NCBI GenBank assembly: GCA_951800685.1
Contig: CATOJY010000014.1
Coordinates: 1-64,000 of the forward strand
Length of the DNA: 64,000 bases
Source: an uncultured Lachnospiraceae bacterium
GTDB taxonomy: Bacteria; Bacillota; Clostridia; Lachnospirales; Lachnospiraceae
Direction of reading: 5' to 3'
In this document: piece after piece, positions 44,359 to 54,207 of the stretch
Position numbering within the stretch: the first letter of the stretch is position 1
Layout: every line of letters starts with the position of its first letter
The notes under the pieces: generated by a model
The model's database searches: none
Seen by the model: only the letters and a program-made list of their open reading frames with translations
What the model was told of the DNA's origin: nothing
Program-made: the position numbers and the translations under genes

Positions 44359-45114
44359 CTATCTATACTTCTCGTTCACTTCATACAAATATTCCCTGCC
44401 GCGTTTCCCAGCGCGTTTCAATATCTGTATGTAAGTCAGCAGGGGAAGCGTCACTGCCGAGAGATCTCTCTTAATTCTTGCTGCTTGTGCGAACTCTTTT
44501 ACAGTAAAAGGCTTATCTAGTTCATAGGGGACAAGCTGCAGGAAATCTTCGGCGCATTCGATCCGGATCTCGTCAAAAAGCAAAAGCGGCATCCTGTCAT
44601 ATCGGCTGGATCCCCGTTTTCTATTCTTGCTCCAGCCATTTAACAGCCTGTATTCATCCAGATCTATAAGGGGAAATGCCAGGGAAAGGTTTGGATGTAA
44701 GAGAAATTGTTTGATCTTATATAACTCTGGGAACGCATGATATATATTGCCAGTGACTGGAGACTTATGTCTCTTCGAAAGCGCACCAGTCTCTTCTTCC
44801 ATCCAGATTAACCACTTATGGTGGGGAATGGGATAGACGACAGTTACTGGATACAATGGCAAGAAAGCCTCCAGCTTAGGCCGCAGCCGGTTGAAATTCC
44901 CGTTCTGAATTTCTATGATACGTTTGCCGGTGTAAATATCTGCAATATACCCTTCGATTGGCACTTCATGATAATCCTCATCTGGTTCATAATATAATTT
45001 CATTACTGCATGGACGGTCTTCTCCTGCAATGTGCCGAAGCCGTGCGGGTCATGCTGTTTTAAAAGTACTTTGTGTTTCGCCTGTTCAAATGCCTCTTGA
45101 TTTAAGATGTCCAC
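44359..45114 (-). CDS. Conserved protein, possible PD-(D/E)XK-type nuclease with C-terminal winged helix
   Basis: A 251-residue protein of a family I know only as conserved and unnamed in Clostridia. The segment GYIADIYTGKRIIEIQ (about residue 55-70) has the Asp and Glu-x-Gln spacing of the PD-(D/E)XK nuclease fold, with an upstream Glu in EKTVHAVMK. The C-terminal 60 residues look like a winged helix (KPFTVKEFAQAARI). Starts at GTG 45114 with AGGG nine bases upstream. Its promoter contains a LexA-like box, which fits a DNA-repair or DNA-damage function. This is a weak but coherent hypothesis. Confidence 0.7.
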   Translation of the reverse strand: MDILNQEAFEQAKHKVLLKQHDPHGFGTLQEKTVHAVMKLYYEPDEDYHEVPIEGYIADIYTGKRIIEIQNGNFNRLRPKLEAFLPLYPVTVVYPIPHHKWLIWMEEETGALSKRHKSPVTGNIYHAFPELYKIKQFLLHPNLSLAFPLIDLDEYRLLNGWSKNRKRGSSRYDRMPLLLFDEIRIECAEDFLQLVPYELDKPFTVKEFAQAARIKRDLSAVTLPLLTYIQILKRAGKRGREYLYEVNEKYR

Positions 45115-45151
45115 AACTTTTGTCCCTTGTTCCTGCCTTTTATATTGTTAT

Positions 45152-45187
45152 AGTATAACAGAAAACCCAATTTCGAACAAGTGTTTT
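45152..45187 (-). promoter_or_regulatory. Promoter with embedded LexA box for the nuclease-like gene
   Basis: Minus-strand TTGTTC (45175-45180) and TATACT (45152-45157) are 17 bases apart. CGAACAAGTGTTTT on the plus strand at 45174-45187 matches the LexA consensus CGAACRNRYGTTYC at 13 of 14 positions and covers the -35 element. The same bases form part of the crp terminator stem. Confidence 0.55.
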
Positions 45188-45205
45188 GTTTGAAATTGGG
45201 CTTTT
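45160..45205 (-). terminator. Terminator after the crp/fnr-type gene
   Basis: On the minus strand CCCAATTTCAAACAA (45186-45200) pairs with 45166-45180 (14 of 15 pairs plus one G-U), and the 3' side continues into a T-rich stretch (TTTTCTG). It sits directly after the crp/fnr stop. Confidence 0.8.
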
Positions 45206-45220
45206 ATGTATTGTCTTGTT

Positions 45221-45895
45221 TTAGATGGTCATTTGGCGCAGATGCTTCTTGTCAAGAATTGTGACGCCTCCTCTAGAAACCTCCACGATTCCCTCGCTTG
45301 CAAAATATTTCAGCATCCTGGATACCACTTCGCGGGCAGATCCCATATACCGGGCGATCTGTTCCTGCGTTAATGCAATGGTATCAGAGCCAGTCCGGGC
45401 GATTTCATCAGAGAGGAAGATCGCCAGCCGTTTATCCATGCTCATAAACAAAACCTGCTGCATCACCCACATCACGTCCGAAAAACGGCTGACTGCTGTT
45501 TCCAGCGCAAATATTCTGATATCTGGATTCCGTTCTGAAACTGCTGCAAAAGCAGGGCCGCTGATCACACAGCATTCGCTTTCTTCCTCTGCATCTACGA
45601 ATACGTCAAATGTGATGGCATTTAGCACGCAGGAAGCTGAGAGCATGCATAGATCACCTCTGTGCAGACGATAGAGCGTGATATCCCGTCCTTCTTCTGA
45701 CATCATATAAAGCCGGAGACTTCCCGATCGGACAAGAATCACACCAGAGCATTCACTGCCGTCATGAATATTTTTTCCCTTCGGGTAAAGAACAAAATCA
45801 GAGTTCTGGCAGATCTGTTCTTTATCCGTATTGGGTATGTTATCCCAAAAAGGAAAGCACTCTCTATAAATAGGTGAAAACATCTTCTCTGTCAT
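45221..45895 (-). CDS. Crp/Fnr family transcriptional regulator
   Basis: A 224-residue regulator: cyclic-nucleotide-binding-like domain (about 25-140) and a C-terminal winged helix (about 150-222) with LTQEQIARYMGSAREVVSRML as recognition region. No N-terminal Cys cluster as in oxygen-sensing FNR is present, though Cys residues occur in the sensor domain (SASCVLN and SECCVIS), so redox or nitrosative sensing is possible but not shown. The gene has its own terminator. Confidence 0.88.
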   Translation of the reverse strand: MTEKMFSPIYRECFPFWDNIPNTDKEQICQNSDFVLYPKGKNIHDGSECSGVILVRSGSLRLYMMSEEGRDITLYRLHRGDLCMLSASCVLNAITFDVFVDAEEESECCVISGPAFAAVSERNPDIRIFALETAVSRFSDVMWVMQQVLFMSMDKRLAIFLSDEIARTGSDTIALTQEQIARYMGSAREVVSRMLKYFASEGIVEVSRGGVTILDKKHLRQMTI

Positions 45896-45915
45896 GTCTG
45901 TTGTCCCCCCTGCCG

Positions 45916-46644
45916 CTATAATTTCCGTACATTTCTGTCTCCATGCAGAATACGCTCCTGGTCCGATGCACTCATTGACGTGAGTCTGCCAGTTCGATCA
46001 TAATAAGTTAGCAGAGAAGAATTTCTGGCCATTGTCCGGCGGCCATCTTCTGTCAGAAGACTGATCACCTGTTCCAGATTACCGGAGCGCAGATATTTCT
46101 GGATTTCTTTATCTCTTGTTACGCTGTCTAATAGCGGCGGGTAGTTTCTTTCAGCAGAGGGTTCTTCAGACGCTGCGGCCACCGGTTCCAAAGGGTTCAT
46201 TTCCAGATATTCTTCCGAAAGCCGTTCTGTTTCGTCCACAGGAACTTCCTGTGCAGAAAGCACCTCCTCTTCGGTTGCTGGATCATTCCAGATTCTGTCC
46301 AGAAGACCTTTGCACGACTGGAGGAAGGCAGAAACCCACGTGCGGACCGTTGCAAACAGCGCTGCAAAAGTCTCTTCTTTTGCAGCGGGATCTTTCCCCC
46401 GCCCAGTTCCTGACAGTTCCAGTTTAACACCGCTTTGTACGACTGTGCGCGATCTGTTTCCAGCGAGATTGTTATCCATGCCTTCTTTGGCAATCTTCTC
46501 CTGTTTGCCGTCCTCTTCTTTTTTATCATCTGTGCGCTGGTAATCTAAGCTGAATTTCTCACCATTACTTGTCGTATCCGCCGCGGTCGGCATCTTTAAT
46601 TTTCTGTAATCGTAGTAATCGTTGTCATTTACTCTGTTGATCAT
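45916..46644 (-). CDS. Hypothetical protein of unknown function
   Basis: A 242-residue protein with a charged, low-complexity N-terminal half (Lys, Glu, Asn and Thr rich), a short hydrophobic stretch near residue 105 (FAALFATVRTWVSAFL) that could be an amphipathic membrane helix, and a C-terminal region rich in Glu and Ser. No known domain is recognised. It lies 20 bases upstream of the crp/fnr gene in the same direction. Confidence 0.65.
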   Translation of the reverse strand: MINRVNDNDYYDYRKLKMPTAADTTSNGEKFSLDYQRTDDKKEEDGKQEKIAKEGMDNNLAGNRSRTVVQSGVKLELSGTGRGKDPAAKEETFAALFATVRTWVSAFLQSCKGLLDRIWNDPATEEEVLSAQEVPVDETERLSEEYLEMNPLEPVAAASEEPSAERNYPPLLDSVTRDKEIQKYLRSGNLEQVISLLTEDGRRTMARNSSLLTYYDRTGRLTSMSASDQERILHGDRNVRKL

Positions 46645-46759
46645 TGTATCGTTCTTTCTATCATGGAAAATGAATGTTTCACTTTAAGTATATCTTTTTC
46701 CGTTGACGAAAGCAACCACTATCAATGCATAGATCTGACGCTGTAAATTTTTATGATTC

Positions 46760-47500
46760 CTATGGCAGATTTGATTCCATCTCTTCCATAATATGGATCA
46801 GATCCCGGATATTCCCCTGTTGCACAATTCTCTTCCGCAGTTCTTTCATAATCTTATGGTAGCCAATCCTATCCGGCACCAGACCATCCAGTATGCCTGG
46901 ATAATGTTCCTGCAGATTGTCCAGCAGAATCTTCACAAGATGTTTATTTAATAGCTTACTGTAGTTTTCTCTGCACAATCTTACGGTTTCATCCATGATT
47001 CCATAATAAGCCTCCAGTTCTGGTTTTTCATAAGTCTTTTGCAGTAATAGCTGGTCATAAGAGAGAATCCGTACTTCGGTATCCAGAAGCTGTTCTTCAT
47101 CTATGATTCTGAGGATTGGAAGAAGCATTCCTGTTTCGGCGGCCAGTTTTTTTCTGCATTGATTTAAATAATCCGTTTTCAGACCGTCCACAAAACAAGG
47201 GATTAGTCCAAAGCCAATTTCAATACGAAGCGGTTCTGCAATCAGATTCTGTCTGATTTCCTGTTGGAATGCTGGATTTTCATTTTCGCAGAAAAGTATC
47301 CCTTCCAGGCCCAGCAGGGTATCCGCGTGTACTTCTAAGACTTTGCAGATCTCTGCGATCAGCGTGACATCTGGAAGATTGTTTCCACGCTCCCATTTGC
47401 TCACTGCCTGCGATGTCACACCCAGTCTTAATGCAAACTCATCCTGCGTCATATTCCGGTCTCTCCGAAACCTGCTGATGTTTTCCCCTATTTGCTGCAT
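46760..47500 (-). CDS. XRE family transcriptional regulator
   Basis: A 246-residue protein with an N-terminal helix-turn-helix (about 1-65; MTQDEFALRLGVTSQAVSKWERG) and a helical C-terminal part of about 180 residues without a recognised domain, possibly a TPR-like dimerisation region. It is divergent from the acetyltransferase gene. Confidence 0.88.
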   Translation of the reverse strand: MQQIGENISRFRRDRNMTQDEFALRLGVTSQAVSKWERGNNLPDVTLIAEICKVLEVHADTLLGLEGILFCENENPAFQQEIRQNLIAEPLRIEIGFGLIPCFVDGLKTDYLNQCRKKLAAETGMLLPILRIIDEEQLLDTEVRILSYDQLLLQKTYEKPELEAYYGIMDETVRLCRENYSKLLNKHLVKILLDNLQEHYPGILDGLVPDRIGYHKIMKELRKRIVQQGNIRDLIHIMEEMESNLP

Positions 47501-47633
47501 ATCTGTGTCCTCCTCTATCTTGGTCTAATCAAATCATAGCCCATAAATCCCGTATTGTAAAACAACTGGTCGTTGGAATGGCAGGCAACGCTGTTCCTGT
47601 TGTTTCGTCTGTTGTTTGTCCACACTGTTACTA

Positions 47634-47662
47634 TTGTCAACTGGCGGGCGGCATTATATAAT
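47634..47662 (+). promoter_or_regulatory. Predicted promoter of the sugar acetyltransferase gene
   Basis: TTGTCA (47634-47639) and TATAAT (47657-47662) with a 17-base spacer, followed by GAGGAG seven to twelve bases before the ATG at 47692. Confidence 0.75.
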
Positions 47663-47691
47663 CCTATTAAAACCCCTGAGGAGATGACGAT

Positions 47692-48333
47692 ATGAAGGAA
47701 ATTAAAAATGAATTGGATAAATGCATGGCGGGCGCATATTATAACTGCCACGATGAGATCTTTCTTTACTATAAGACCCAGGCGAGGAGGCTCCTGAAAG
47801 AATATAATGCACTTGCTTATGAGCAGAAAGAAGAAAAGAGAGCTGTTTTAAGTCAGCTGTTTGGCAGGATCGGTACCAATGTATCCGTCGGCCTGCCTTT
47901 TATCTGTGACTATGGACGCAACATAGAGATTGGAAATAATGTGTCTGTCAATATGAACTGCACCTTTGTAGACTGCAACCAGATAACGATTGGGGATAAT
48001 GTGTTGATCGCATCTAATGTACAGCTCTATACGGCAACCCATCCTGTAGAGCTTTCAGAAAGGCTGACTCCCGACTGGAGTCCTGCATCCAGCCAGTATT
48101 TCTGCCGGACATATGCCCTGCCGATCAAAATAGGAAACGGCTGCTGGCTGGGCGGCGGGGTGATCGTGCTTCCCGGCGTGACCATAGGAGACGGCTCCGT
48201 GATCGGCGCCGGGAGCGTTGTGACCAAAGATATCCCCGAAAACTCGCTGGCAGTTGGAAATCCCTGCCGCGTGATCCGTAAACTCAATGCAGAGCGGCAG
48301 ATATCTGATGGAATCTACCCTATTTCTGATTGA
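47692..48333 (+). CDS. Sugar O-acetyltransferase (maltose/galactoside type)
   Basis: A 213-residue LacA/Maa-family acetyl-CoA-dependent transferase. The N-terminal mac domain (about 5-60) is followed by left-handed beta-helix hexapeptide repeats ([33 protein letters not shown]) and the catalytic His in the YTATHPV segment. GAGGAG upstream of the ATG supports the start. The end overlaps the 3' end of leuD on the other strand by 14 bases. The natural sugar substrate is not clear. Confidence 0.92.
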   Translation: MKEIKNELDKCMAGAYYNCHDEIFLYYKTQARRLLKEYNALAYEQKEEKRAVLSQLFGRIGTNVSVGLPFICDYGRNIEIGNNVSVNMNCTFVDCNQITIGDNVLIASNVQLYTATHPVELSERLTPDWSPASSQYFCRTYALPIKIGNGCWLGGGVIVLPGVTIGDGSVIGAGSVVTKDIPENSLAVGNPCRVIRKLNAERQISDGIYPISD

Positions 48334-48808
48334 TGTAATTTACAAGTCCCTCTGCAGCGATGATCTTCTGCATGAATTCTGGGAATGCCTGTCCTTTATA
48401 AGTCGTGCCTTTGGTGACATCCGTGATTATGCCGGTATCAAAATTCACCTCCACGATGTCACCTGCTTCGATCGCCTGTGCAGCTTCCGGACATTCAATG
48501 ATCGGAAGCCCGATATTGATCGCATTCCGATAGAAAATCCGGGCAAAAGTCTCAGCAATGACACAGCTAACTCCTGCTGCTTTGATAGCGATGGGTGCGT
48601 GCTCTCTGGAAGAGCCGCAGCCGAAATTCTTCGTCGCAACGATGATATCCCCCTTGCTCACTTTATGAATAAATTCCTTGTCAATATCTTCCATACAGTG
48701 TGTCGCTAGTTCCGCCGGATCGGAAGAATTTAAATACCGCGCCGGAATAATGACGTCCGTATCTACATTGTCTCCATATTTAAAAACAGTACCTTTTGCT
48801 GCCTGCAT
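48320..48808 (-). CDS. leuD: 3-isopropylmalate dehydratase small subunit
   Basis: A 162-residue small subunit of isopropylmalate isomerase in leucine synthesis. The swivelling-domain motif [10 protein letters not shown] is near residue 62, with [14 protein letters not shown] ahead of it. It is the short bacterial-archaeal (LeuD/HacB) type. It lies 60 bases downstream of leuC. Confidence 0.92.
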   Translation of the reverse strand: MQAAKGTVFKYGDNVDTDVIIPARYLNSSDPAELATHCMEDIDKEFIHKVSKGDIIVATKNFGCGSSREHAPIAIKAAGVSCVIAETFARIFYRNAINIGLPIIECPEAAQAIEAGDIVEVNFDTGIITDVTKGTTYKGQAFPEFMQKIIAAEGLVNYINQK

Positions 48809-48868
48809 ATTCTTACCTCCGTTTCCTGTTTTGGTTTCCTATTCTGCCAGTTCATGTCTCACGCAGCG

Positions 48869-50134
48869 TTAGCTCAGTCTGCATGGGCATGAGATCTTAC
48901 CGGCCACTGCACTTGCTGCTGCCACTGCTGGACTTGCCAGATAAATCTCAGAGTTCACATGTCCCATACGTCCTACAAAGTTACGGTTGGTGGTGGAAAC
49001 ACAGCGCTCACCTTCCGCAAGGATGCCCATGTATCCGCCTAGACATGGACCGCAGGTTGGGGTGCTGACGATGGCGCCTGCCTCAATAAAGGTTTTCAAC
49101 AGTCCTTCTTCCATTGCCTGCAGATAGATTGCCTGTGTTGCCGGGATCACAATACAGCGCATTCCTGCCGCTACATGCCTTCCACTTAGAACCTTGGCGG
49201 CAATCCGCAGATCGTCCAGTCTGCCGTTGGTACAGGAGCCGATCACCACTTGATCAATGCTGATCTCTTCTGTGATTTCATCGATCGTTTTCGTATTCTC
49301 TGGAAGATGCGGGAATGCAATTGTCGGCCGTAAGCTGCTTAAGTCGATCGTATATTCTTCCTCATACACGGCATCCTCATCCGCCTCATAGATCTGGTAA
49401 GGCCTTGTGGAGTGTTCCTTCATATAGGCGACCGCCAGGTCATCCACCGGGAAGATACCATTCTTTCCGCCTGCTTCGATTGCCATATTGGCGATGGTGA
49501 AACGGTCGTCCATGGACAGATTCTGTATGCCTTCGCCCACAAATTCCATGGATTTATACAAGGCGCCGTCCACACCAATTTTACCGATAATATGTAAGAT
49601 TACGTCCTTGCCGCTCACCCATGCATCCGGTTTGCCTACCAGATGGAACCTGATTGCAGAAGGCACCTTGAACCAGGATTTGCCAGTAGCCATACCGGCA
49701 GCCATATCTGTACTGCCTACCCCTGTAGAAAAAGCGCCCAGCGCACCATACGTACAGGTGTGGGAGTCTGCTCCGATGATCACATCTCCTGCCACCGTCA
49801 AGCCCTTTTCTGGCAGCAGCGCGTGCTCAATGCCCATCTCACCCACTTCAAAATAATTCGTGATCTCATTGCGTCTTGCAAATTCTCTTACGCATTTGCA
49901 GTGTTCTGCCGATTTAATGTCTTTGTTCGGCACAAAATGATCCGGTACCAGCGCGATTTTATCCTTGTGAAATACGCCGTCAACATGCATTTTCTCCATT
50001 TCCTTGATGGCAACCGGACTGGTGATATCATTTCCGAGAACCAGATCCAGATCTGCTTCGATCAGCTGTCCTGCTTCTACATGATCCAGTCCTGCATGTG
50101 CCGCCAGAATTTTCTGCGTCATTGTCATTCCCAT
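48869..50134 (-). CDS. leuC: 3-isopropylmalate dehydratase large subunit
   Basis: A 421-residue aconitase-type subunit with the 4Fe-4S cluster. Cluster cysteines lie in IGSCTNGR and the TCGPCLGG motif; the substrate-binding [13 protein letters not shown] region is intact. This shorter form belongs to the LeuC/HacA branch found in Clostridia and archaea, and could also accept homologous substrates. The start at 50134 has AAGGAGG eleven bases upstream; ATGs at 50128 and 50122 are alternatives. Divergent from a LysR regulator. Confidence 0.94.
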   Translation of the reverse strand: MGMTMTQKILAAHAGLDHVEAGQLIEADLDLVLGNDITSPVAIKEMEKMHVDGVFHKDKIALVPDHFVPNKDIKSAEHCKCVREFARRNEITNYFEVGEMGIEHALLPEKGLTVAGDVIIGADSHTCTYGALGAFSTGVGSTDMAAGMATGKSWFKVPSAIRFHLVGKPDAWVSGKDVILHIIGKIGVDGALYKSMEFVGEGIQNLSMDDRFTIANMAIEAGGKNGIFPVDDLAVAYMKEHSTRPYQIYEADEDAVYEEEYTIDLSSLRPTIAFPHLPENTKTIDEITEEISIDQVVIGSCTNGRLDDLRIAAKVLSGRHVAAGMRCIVIPATQAIYLQAMEEGLLKTFIEAGAIVSTPTCGPCLGGYMGILAEGERCVSTTNRNFVGRMGHVNSEIYLASPAVAAASAVAGKISCPCRLS

Positions 50135-50165
50135 AATGCTAACTTCCTCCTTCAAACCTGTCTAA

Positions 50166-50209
50166 ACTGATATCAGTATATCTTATTTGAAAGTATTCTT
50201 CTAATACTT
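50166..50209. promoter_or_regulatory. Palindromic operator pair between leuC and lysR
   Basis: A perfect 12-base palindrome, ACTGATATCAGT, is at 50166-50177 and an inverted repeat AAGTATT-CTTCT-AATACTT at 50191-50209. The second fits the T-N11-A form of LysR sites and lies over the poor -35 region of a leuC promoter with TATACT as -10. Such a layout fits activation of leuCD by the divergent LysR protein. Confidence 0.55.
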
Positions 50210-50277
50210 ATTTTTTATATTTACTATTCTATTAGGTTATATTATTATAGTGTATTATAAAAAGGAGTCACTACGAC

Positions 50278-51216
50278 ATGAAGGAAACAATCTCTTCTAA
50301 CCTGAATCTTTATCATATTTTCTACGAGACTGCCAAAGCCGGTAATATCTCTCTTGCTGCGAAGCGGCTTTACATCAGTCAGCCCGCTGTCAGCAAGTCT
50401 ATTGCAAAACTGGAGAGTAATCTGGATACGACACTGTTTTACCGCAATTCCAGAGGTGTGAAACTGACGCCGGAAGGTAATCTTCTGATGGAGGAACTAC
50501 ATCATGCTTTCCGGGCAATCGCTCATGGGGAGGAAGAACTGCGCAAGATACGGGATCTTGGCATCGGACAGATTACGATCGGCGTCAGCGCTACACTTTG
50601 TAAGTATGTACTGCTTCCTCATTTACAGCAGTACATACTGGATAATCCCCATGTCAAGGTATCCATTGCCTGTCAATCTACAGCAGAAACAATACAAGGA
50701 CTCAGGGATGGATCTCTGGATATTGGCCTGGTCGGGGAGACCACAGGACTTCATGATCTCACTTTTTGGCCTATTATGCAGATTAAAGACGGCTTCGTGA
50801 CCACAAGACGTTACCTGAACAATCTAAGTGTACGGCTGGGGATCTCTGTGGAAAAACTGTGTTGTTTCACAGAATCGCCGGCTTTGGCCCGCCTGTGGCA
50901 GGATGCTTCTTTTCTGATGTTAAACCGTGAAAATATTTCCAGAAGATATATCGATTCCTGTCTGCAGCAGGAACGGATCCAGTTATCCCAGATTCTTGAG
51001 ACATCAACAATGGACCTTCTCATCGAATTTGCAAAGATTGACATGGGCATTGCGTGTGTCATAGAAGATTTTGTGGCGAAGGAACTTGCACAGCACAGTC
51101 TGATCCGTCTGCCGATCTGCTTCCCTATTCCGCCAAGAAAAATAGGGCTTGCCTGGAAAATCCAGACAAACCCTGTCAGTCAATTCATCTCTGCTATGAC
51201 ATCGTCCATGGAATGA
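50278..51216 (+). CDS. LysR family transcriptional regulator
   Basis: A 312-residue regulator with an N-terminal winged helix (about 1-65; AAKRLYISQPAVSKSIAKLE) and a C-terminal ligand-binding domain (about 95-300). Divergent from leuC, it is likely the activator of leuCD, sensing a leucine-pathway intermediate. Its 3' end overlaps the TetR gene end on the other strand by 37 bases. Confidence 0.9.
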   Translation: MKETISSNLNLYHIFYETAKAGNISLAAKRLYISQPAVSKSIAKLESNLDTTLFYRNSRGVKLTPEGNLLMEELHHAFRAIAHGEEELRKIRDLGIGQITIGVSATLCKYVLLPHLQQYILDNPHVKVSIACQSTAETIQGLRDGSLDIGLVGETTGLHDLTFWPIMQIKDGFVTTRRYLNNLSVRLGISVEKLCCFTESPALARLWQDASFLMLNRENISRRYIDSCLQQERIQLSQILETSTMDLLIEFAKIDMGIACVIEDFVAKELAQHSLIRLPICFPIPPRKIGLAWKIQTNPVSQFISAMTSSME

Positions 51217-51743
51217 GCTGTAATATACTCAAAAATATCTGCCATCTGTTCTGGCGTCAGGCTCATATCCATCTTTGTCCATTGAATAACCACAAAAGCC
51301 ATGGATTGTGCATAGTACTCTGCGACTAAGCTGGTCGTCAGCCCTCTTTTTGCCAGTTTCTTTTCAACGGCCTGCTCATTAATGAAAGTATAAAGGATCT
51401 CCATAATAAACTTCCTTGCAATACTCTCACAGGAATTCTGGCCTTCCAGGCGGACTACCTTTTTGTAAAACCGCTTATCTTTCAACATATTCTGAAAAAT
51501 TTGGATCATGCTGTTTTTTAATTCGCCTTCCTGGATCAGTGGAATGACCGGATCCAGGATCTCTGTGTGGATGATCCATTCCAGTAACTCATATTTGTCA
51601 CAGAAATGATTATAAAAAGTAGGTCTGATCACACCAGCACCATCTGTGATCTGTTTGATCGTTATCTTGTCAATGGGCATTCGGAGCGCAAGACTTTTAA
51701 AGCTCTCCGCCAACAGCTGATCCACATTATTCTTGGATTGCAT
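51180..51743 (-). CDS. TetR family transcriptional regulator
   Basis: A 187-residue protein with an N-terminal helix-turn-helix (about 10-58; ITIKQITDGAGVIRPTFYNHF) and a TetR-type helical C-terminal domain. The start at 51743 has GGAG eight bases upstream. It lies 66 bases downstream of ilvC in the same direction; its targets are unknown. Confidence 0.86.
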   Translation of the reverse strand: MQSKNNVDQLLAESFKSLALRMPIDKITIKQITDGAGVIRPTFYNHFCDKYELLEWIIHTEILDPVIPLIQEGELKNSMIQIFQNMLKDKRFYKKVVRLEGQNSCESIARKFIMEILYTFINEQAVEKKLAKRGLTTSLVAEYYAQSMAFVVIQWTKMDMSLTPEQMADIFEYITAHSMDDVIAEMN

Positions 51744-51809
51744 ACTTATTCTCCAGCTCGCTGCTAAACATCTGCTTAGGGGTGATGCCAAAGGATACGG
51801 CATGCGCGT

Positions 51810-52853
<1,044 letters not shown>

Positions 52854-53020
52854 TTATGGATGGCTATTGTTTTGCTATTTGCAGCGCAATATAATGCCAT
52901 TTTCCACAACTACTGTAACTTATATAGCAAGAGAGTGCCGCCCTCTTTGTCTATCTTATCTTTCTGCCTTCGCATAACCCTGGATGTTATTCTTAGACGG
53001 CCCTTAAGAACCCCTATGTC

Positions 53021-53521
53021 TTATTCTAAATAAGTGACATTTTCAATGCCTCTTCCAAGCCCTGTGATTCCGGTTCTGGCAAGTTCAAGGATTTCATATC
53101 CCTCCAGCATGTTGATGAAAGCTTCCACTTTGTCCTGTGTGCCTGTCAGCTCAATGACCAGACTTTCAGGTGCCACATCGATGATCTTGGCCCGGAAAAT
53201 ATCCGCAACAGAAATCACTCCCTGACGGTCTGACGCAGTCGTTTTTACCTTGATCATGACAAGCTCCCGATAAACACTCTCGGTTGGACGCAGTTCTTTG
53301 ATATCTCTGACATCGATCAGCTTAGCCACCTGTTTCTCGATCTGGTCTAAGATTTCATCGTCTCCTGATGTCACAATCGTGATGCGGGTAAAACGTGGAT
53401 CCGCCGTCCCACCAGCAGTAATACTGTCAATATTATAGCCGCGCCTGGAAAAAAGACCAGCGATCCGGCTTAAAACGCCTGAAGTGTTATCTACTAACAA
53501 CTGAAATACTTTCTTCTGCAT
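53021..53521 (-). CDS. ilvN: Acetolactate synthase small subunit (ilvN)
   Basis: A 166-residue regulatory subunit with an N-terminal ACT domain (about 3-80; VDNTSGVLSRIAGLFSRRGYNIDS) that binds valine and a C-terminal ALS-SS-C domain. The start at 53521 gives the family N-terminus MQKKVFQLL with AAAGGG upstream. It is the second of two tandem small-subunit genes, the other being at 53655-54143. Confidence 0.92.
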   Translation of the reverse strand: MQKKVFQLLVDNTSGVLSRIAGLFSRRGYNIDSITAGGTADPRFTRITIVTSGDDEILDQIEKQVAKLIDVRDIKELRPTESVYRELVMIKVKTTASDRQGVISVADIFRAKIIDVAPESLVIELTGTQDKVEAFINMLEGYEILELARTGITGLGRGIENVTYLE

Positions 53522-53654
53522 AGAGTAACCCTTTCCGTGTTTGACAACTCCCTTGTCAAACACTGTCCATTATTTTAACAATTTACCAGACAAAAGTCAA
53601 CCGCATGTATAAAGCCGAAACCAACCTGGATTGTGGTGCGGCATGTCAGATACC

Positions 53655-54143
53655 TTAATTGTCTGTCTCCAGGCACTTCTGGAGCGCAAGGGTTCCTGTC
53701 CTGGCAACTTCAACGATACTGATGGACTGCATCATGCCGATAAACAATTGGATCCGCTCTGGCACATCACAGATCTGAATGATCATTGTCTTCTTGGACA
53801 TATCCACAATCTGTGCCTTCATGATCTCACAGGTCTCCATGATGTCGCGCCGGTTTCCTTTGTTATATTTGACTTTCATCAACATCAGTTCTCTGCTGAT
53901 GCTTGCCGTTTCATCAAATGTCTTTACTTTAAAGACATCCAGCTTCTTATTTAGCTGTTTCTCGATCTGCTCAAGAGTACGTTCATCTCCGCTGCTAACG
54001 ATCGTCATACAGGAAGTGGTTGGATCATCCGTCTCCCCAACAGCCAGGCTGTCAATATTGAAAGATCTCCTGGAAAAAAGGCCGGATACCTTGCAGAGAA
54101 CACCGGATCTGTTTTCTACTAACACTGAATATATTTTTTTCAT
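53655..54143 (-). CDS. Second acetolactate synthase small subunit (IlvN paralog)
   Basis: A 162-residue ACT-domain protein (VENRSGVLCKVSGLFSRRSFNIDS) with the same architecture as the ilvN next to it, but more diverged: its ACT sequence differs at several positions and the C-terminal region is less like the reference family. It lies between ilvB and ilvN with 64 bases to ilvB. It could tune feedback by a different amino acid or make a second holoenzyme. Confidence 0.88.
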   Translation of the reverse strand: MKKIYSVLVENRSGVLCKVSGLFSRRSFNIDSLAVGETDDPTTSCMTIVSSGDERTLEQIEKQLNKKLDVFKVKTFDETASISRELMLMKVKYNKGNRRDIMETCEIMKAQIVDMSKKTMIIQICDVPERIQLFIGMMQSISIVEVARTGTLALQKCLETDN

Positions 54144-54207
54144 ATCATACTCCCCATTTCTGCGTACATGTTCTTGCGTGACATGATTATACCTTAGCTG
54201 CTCTTAT

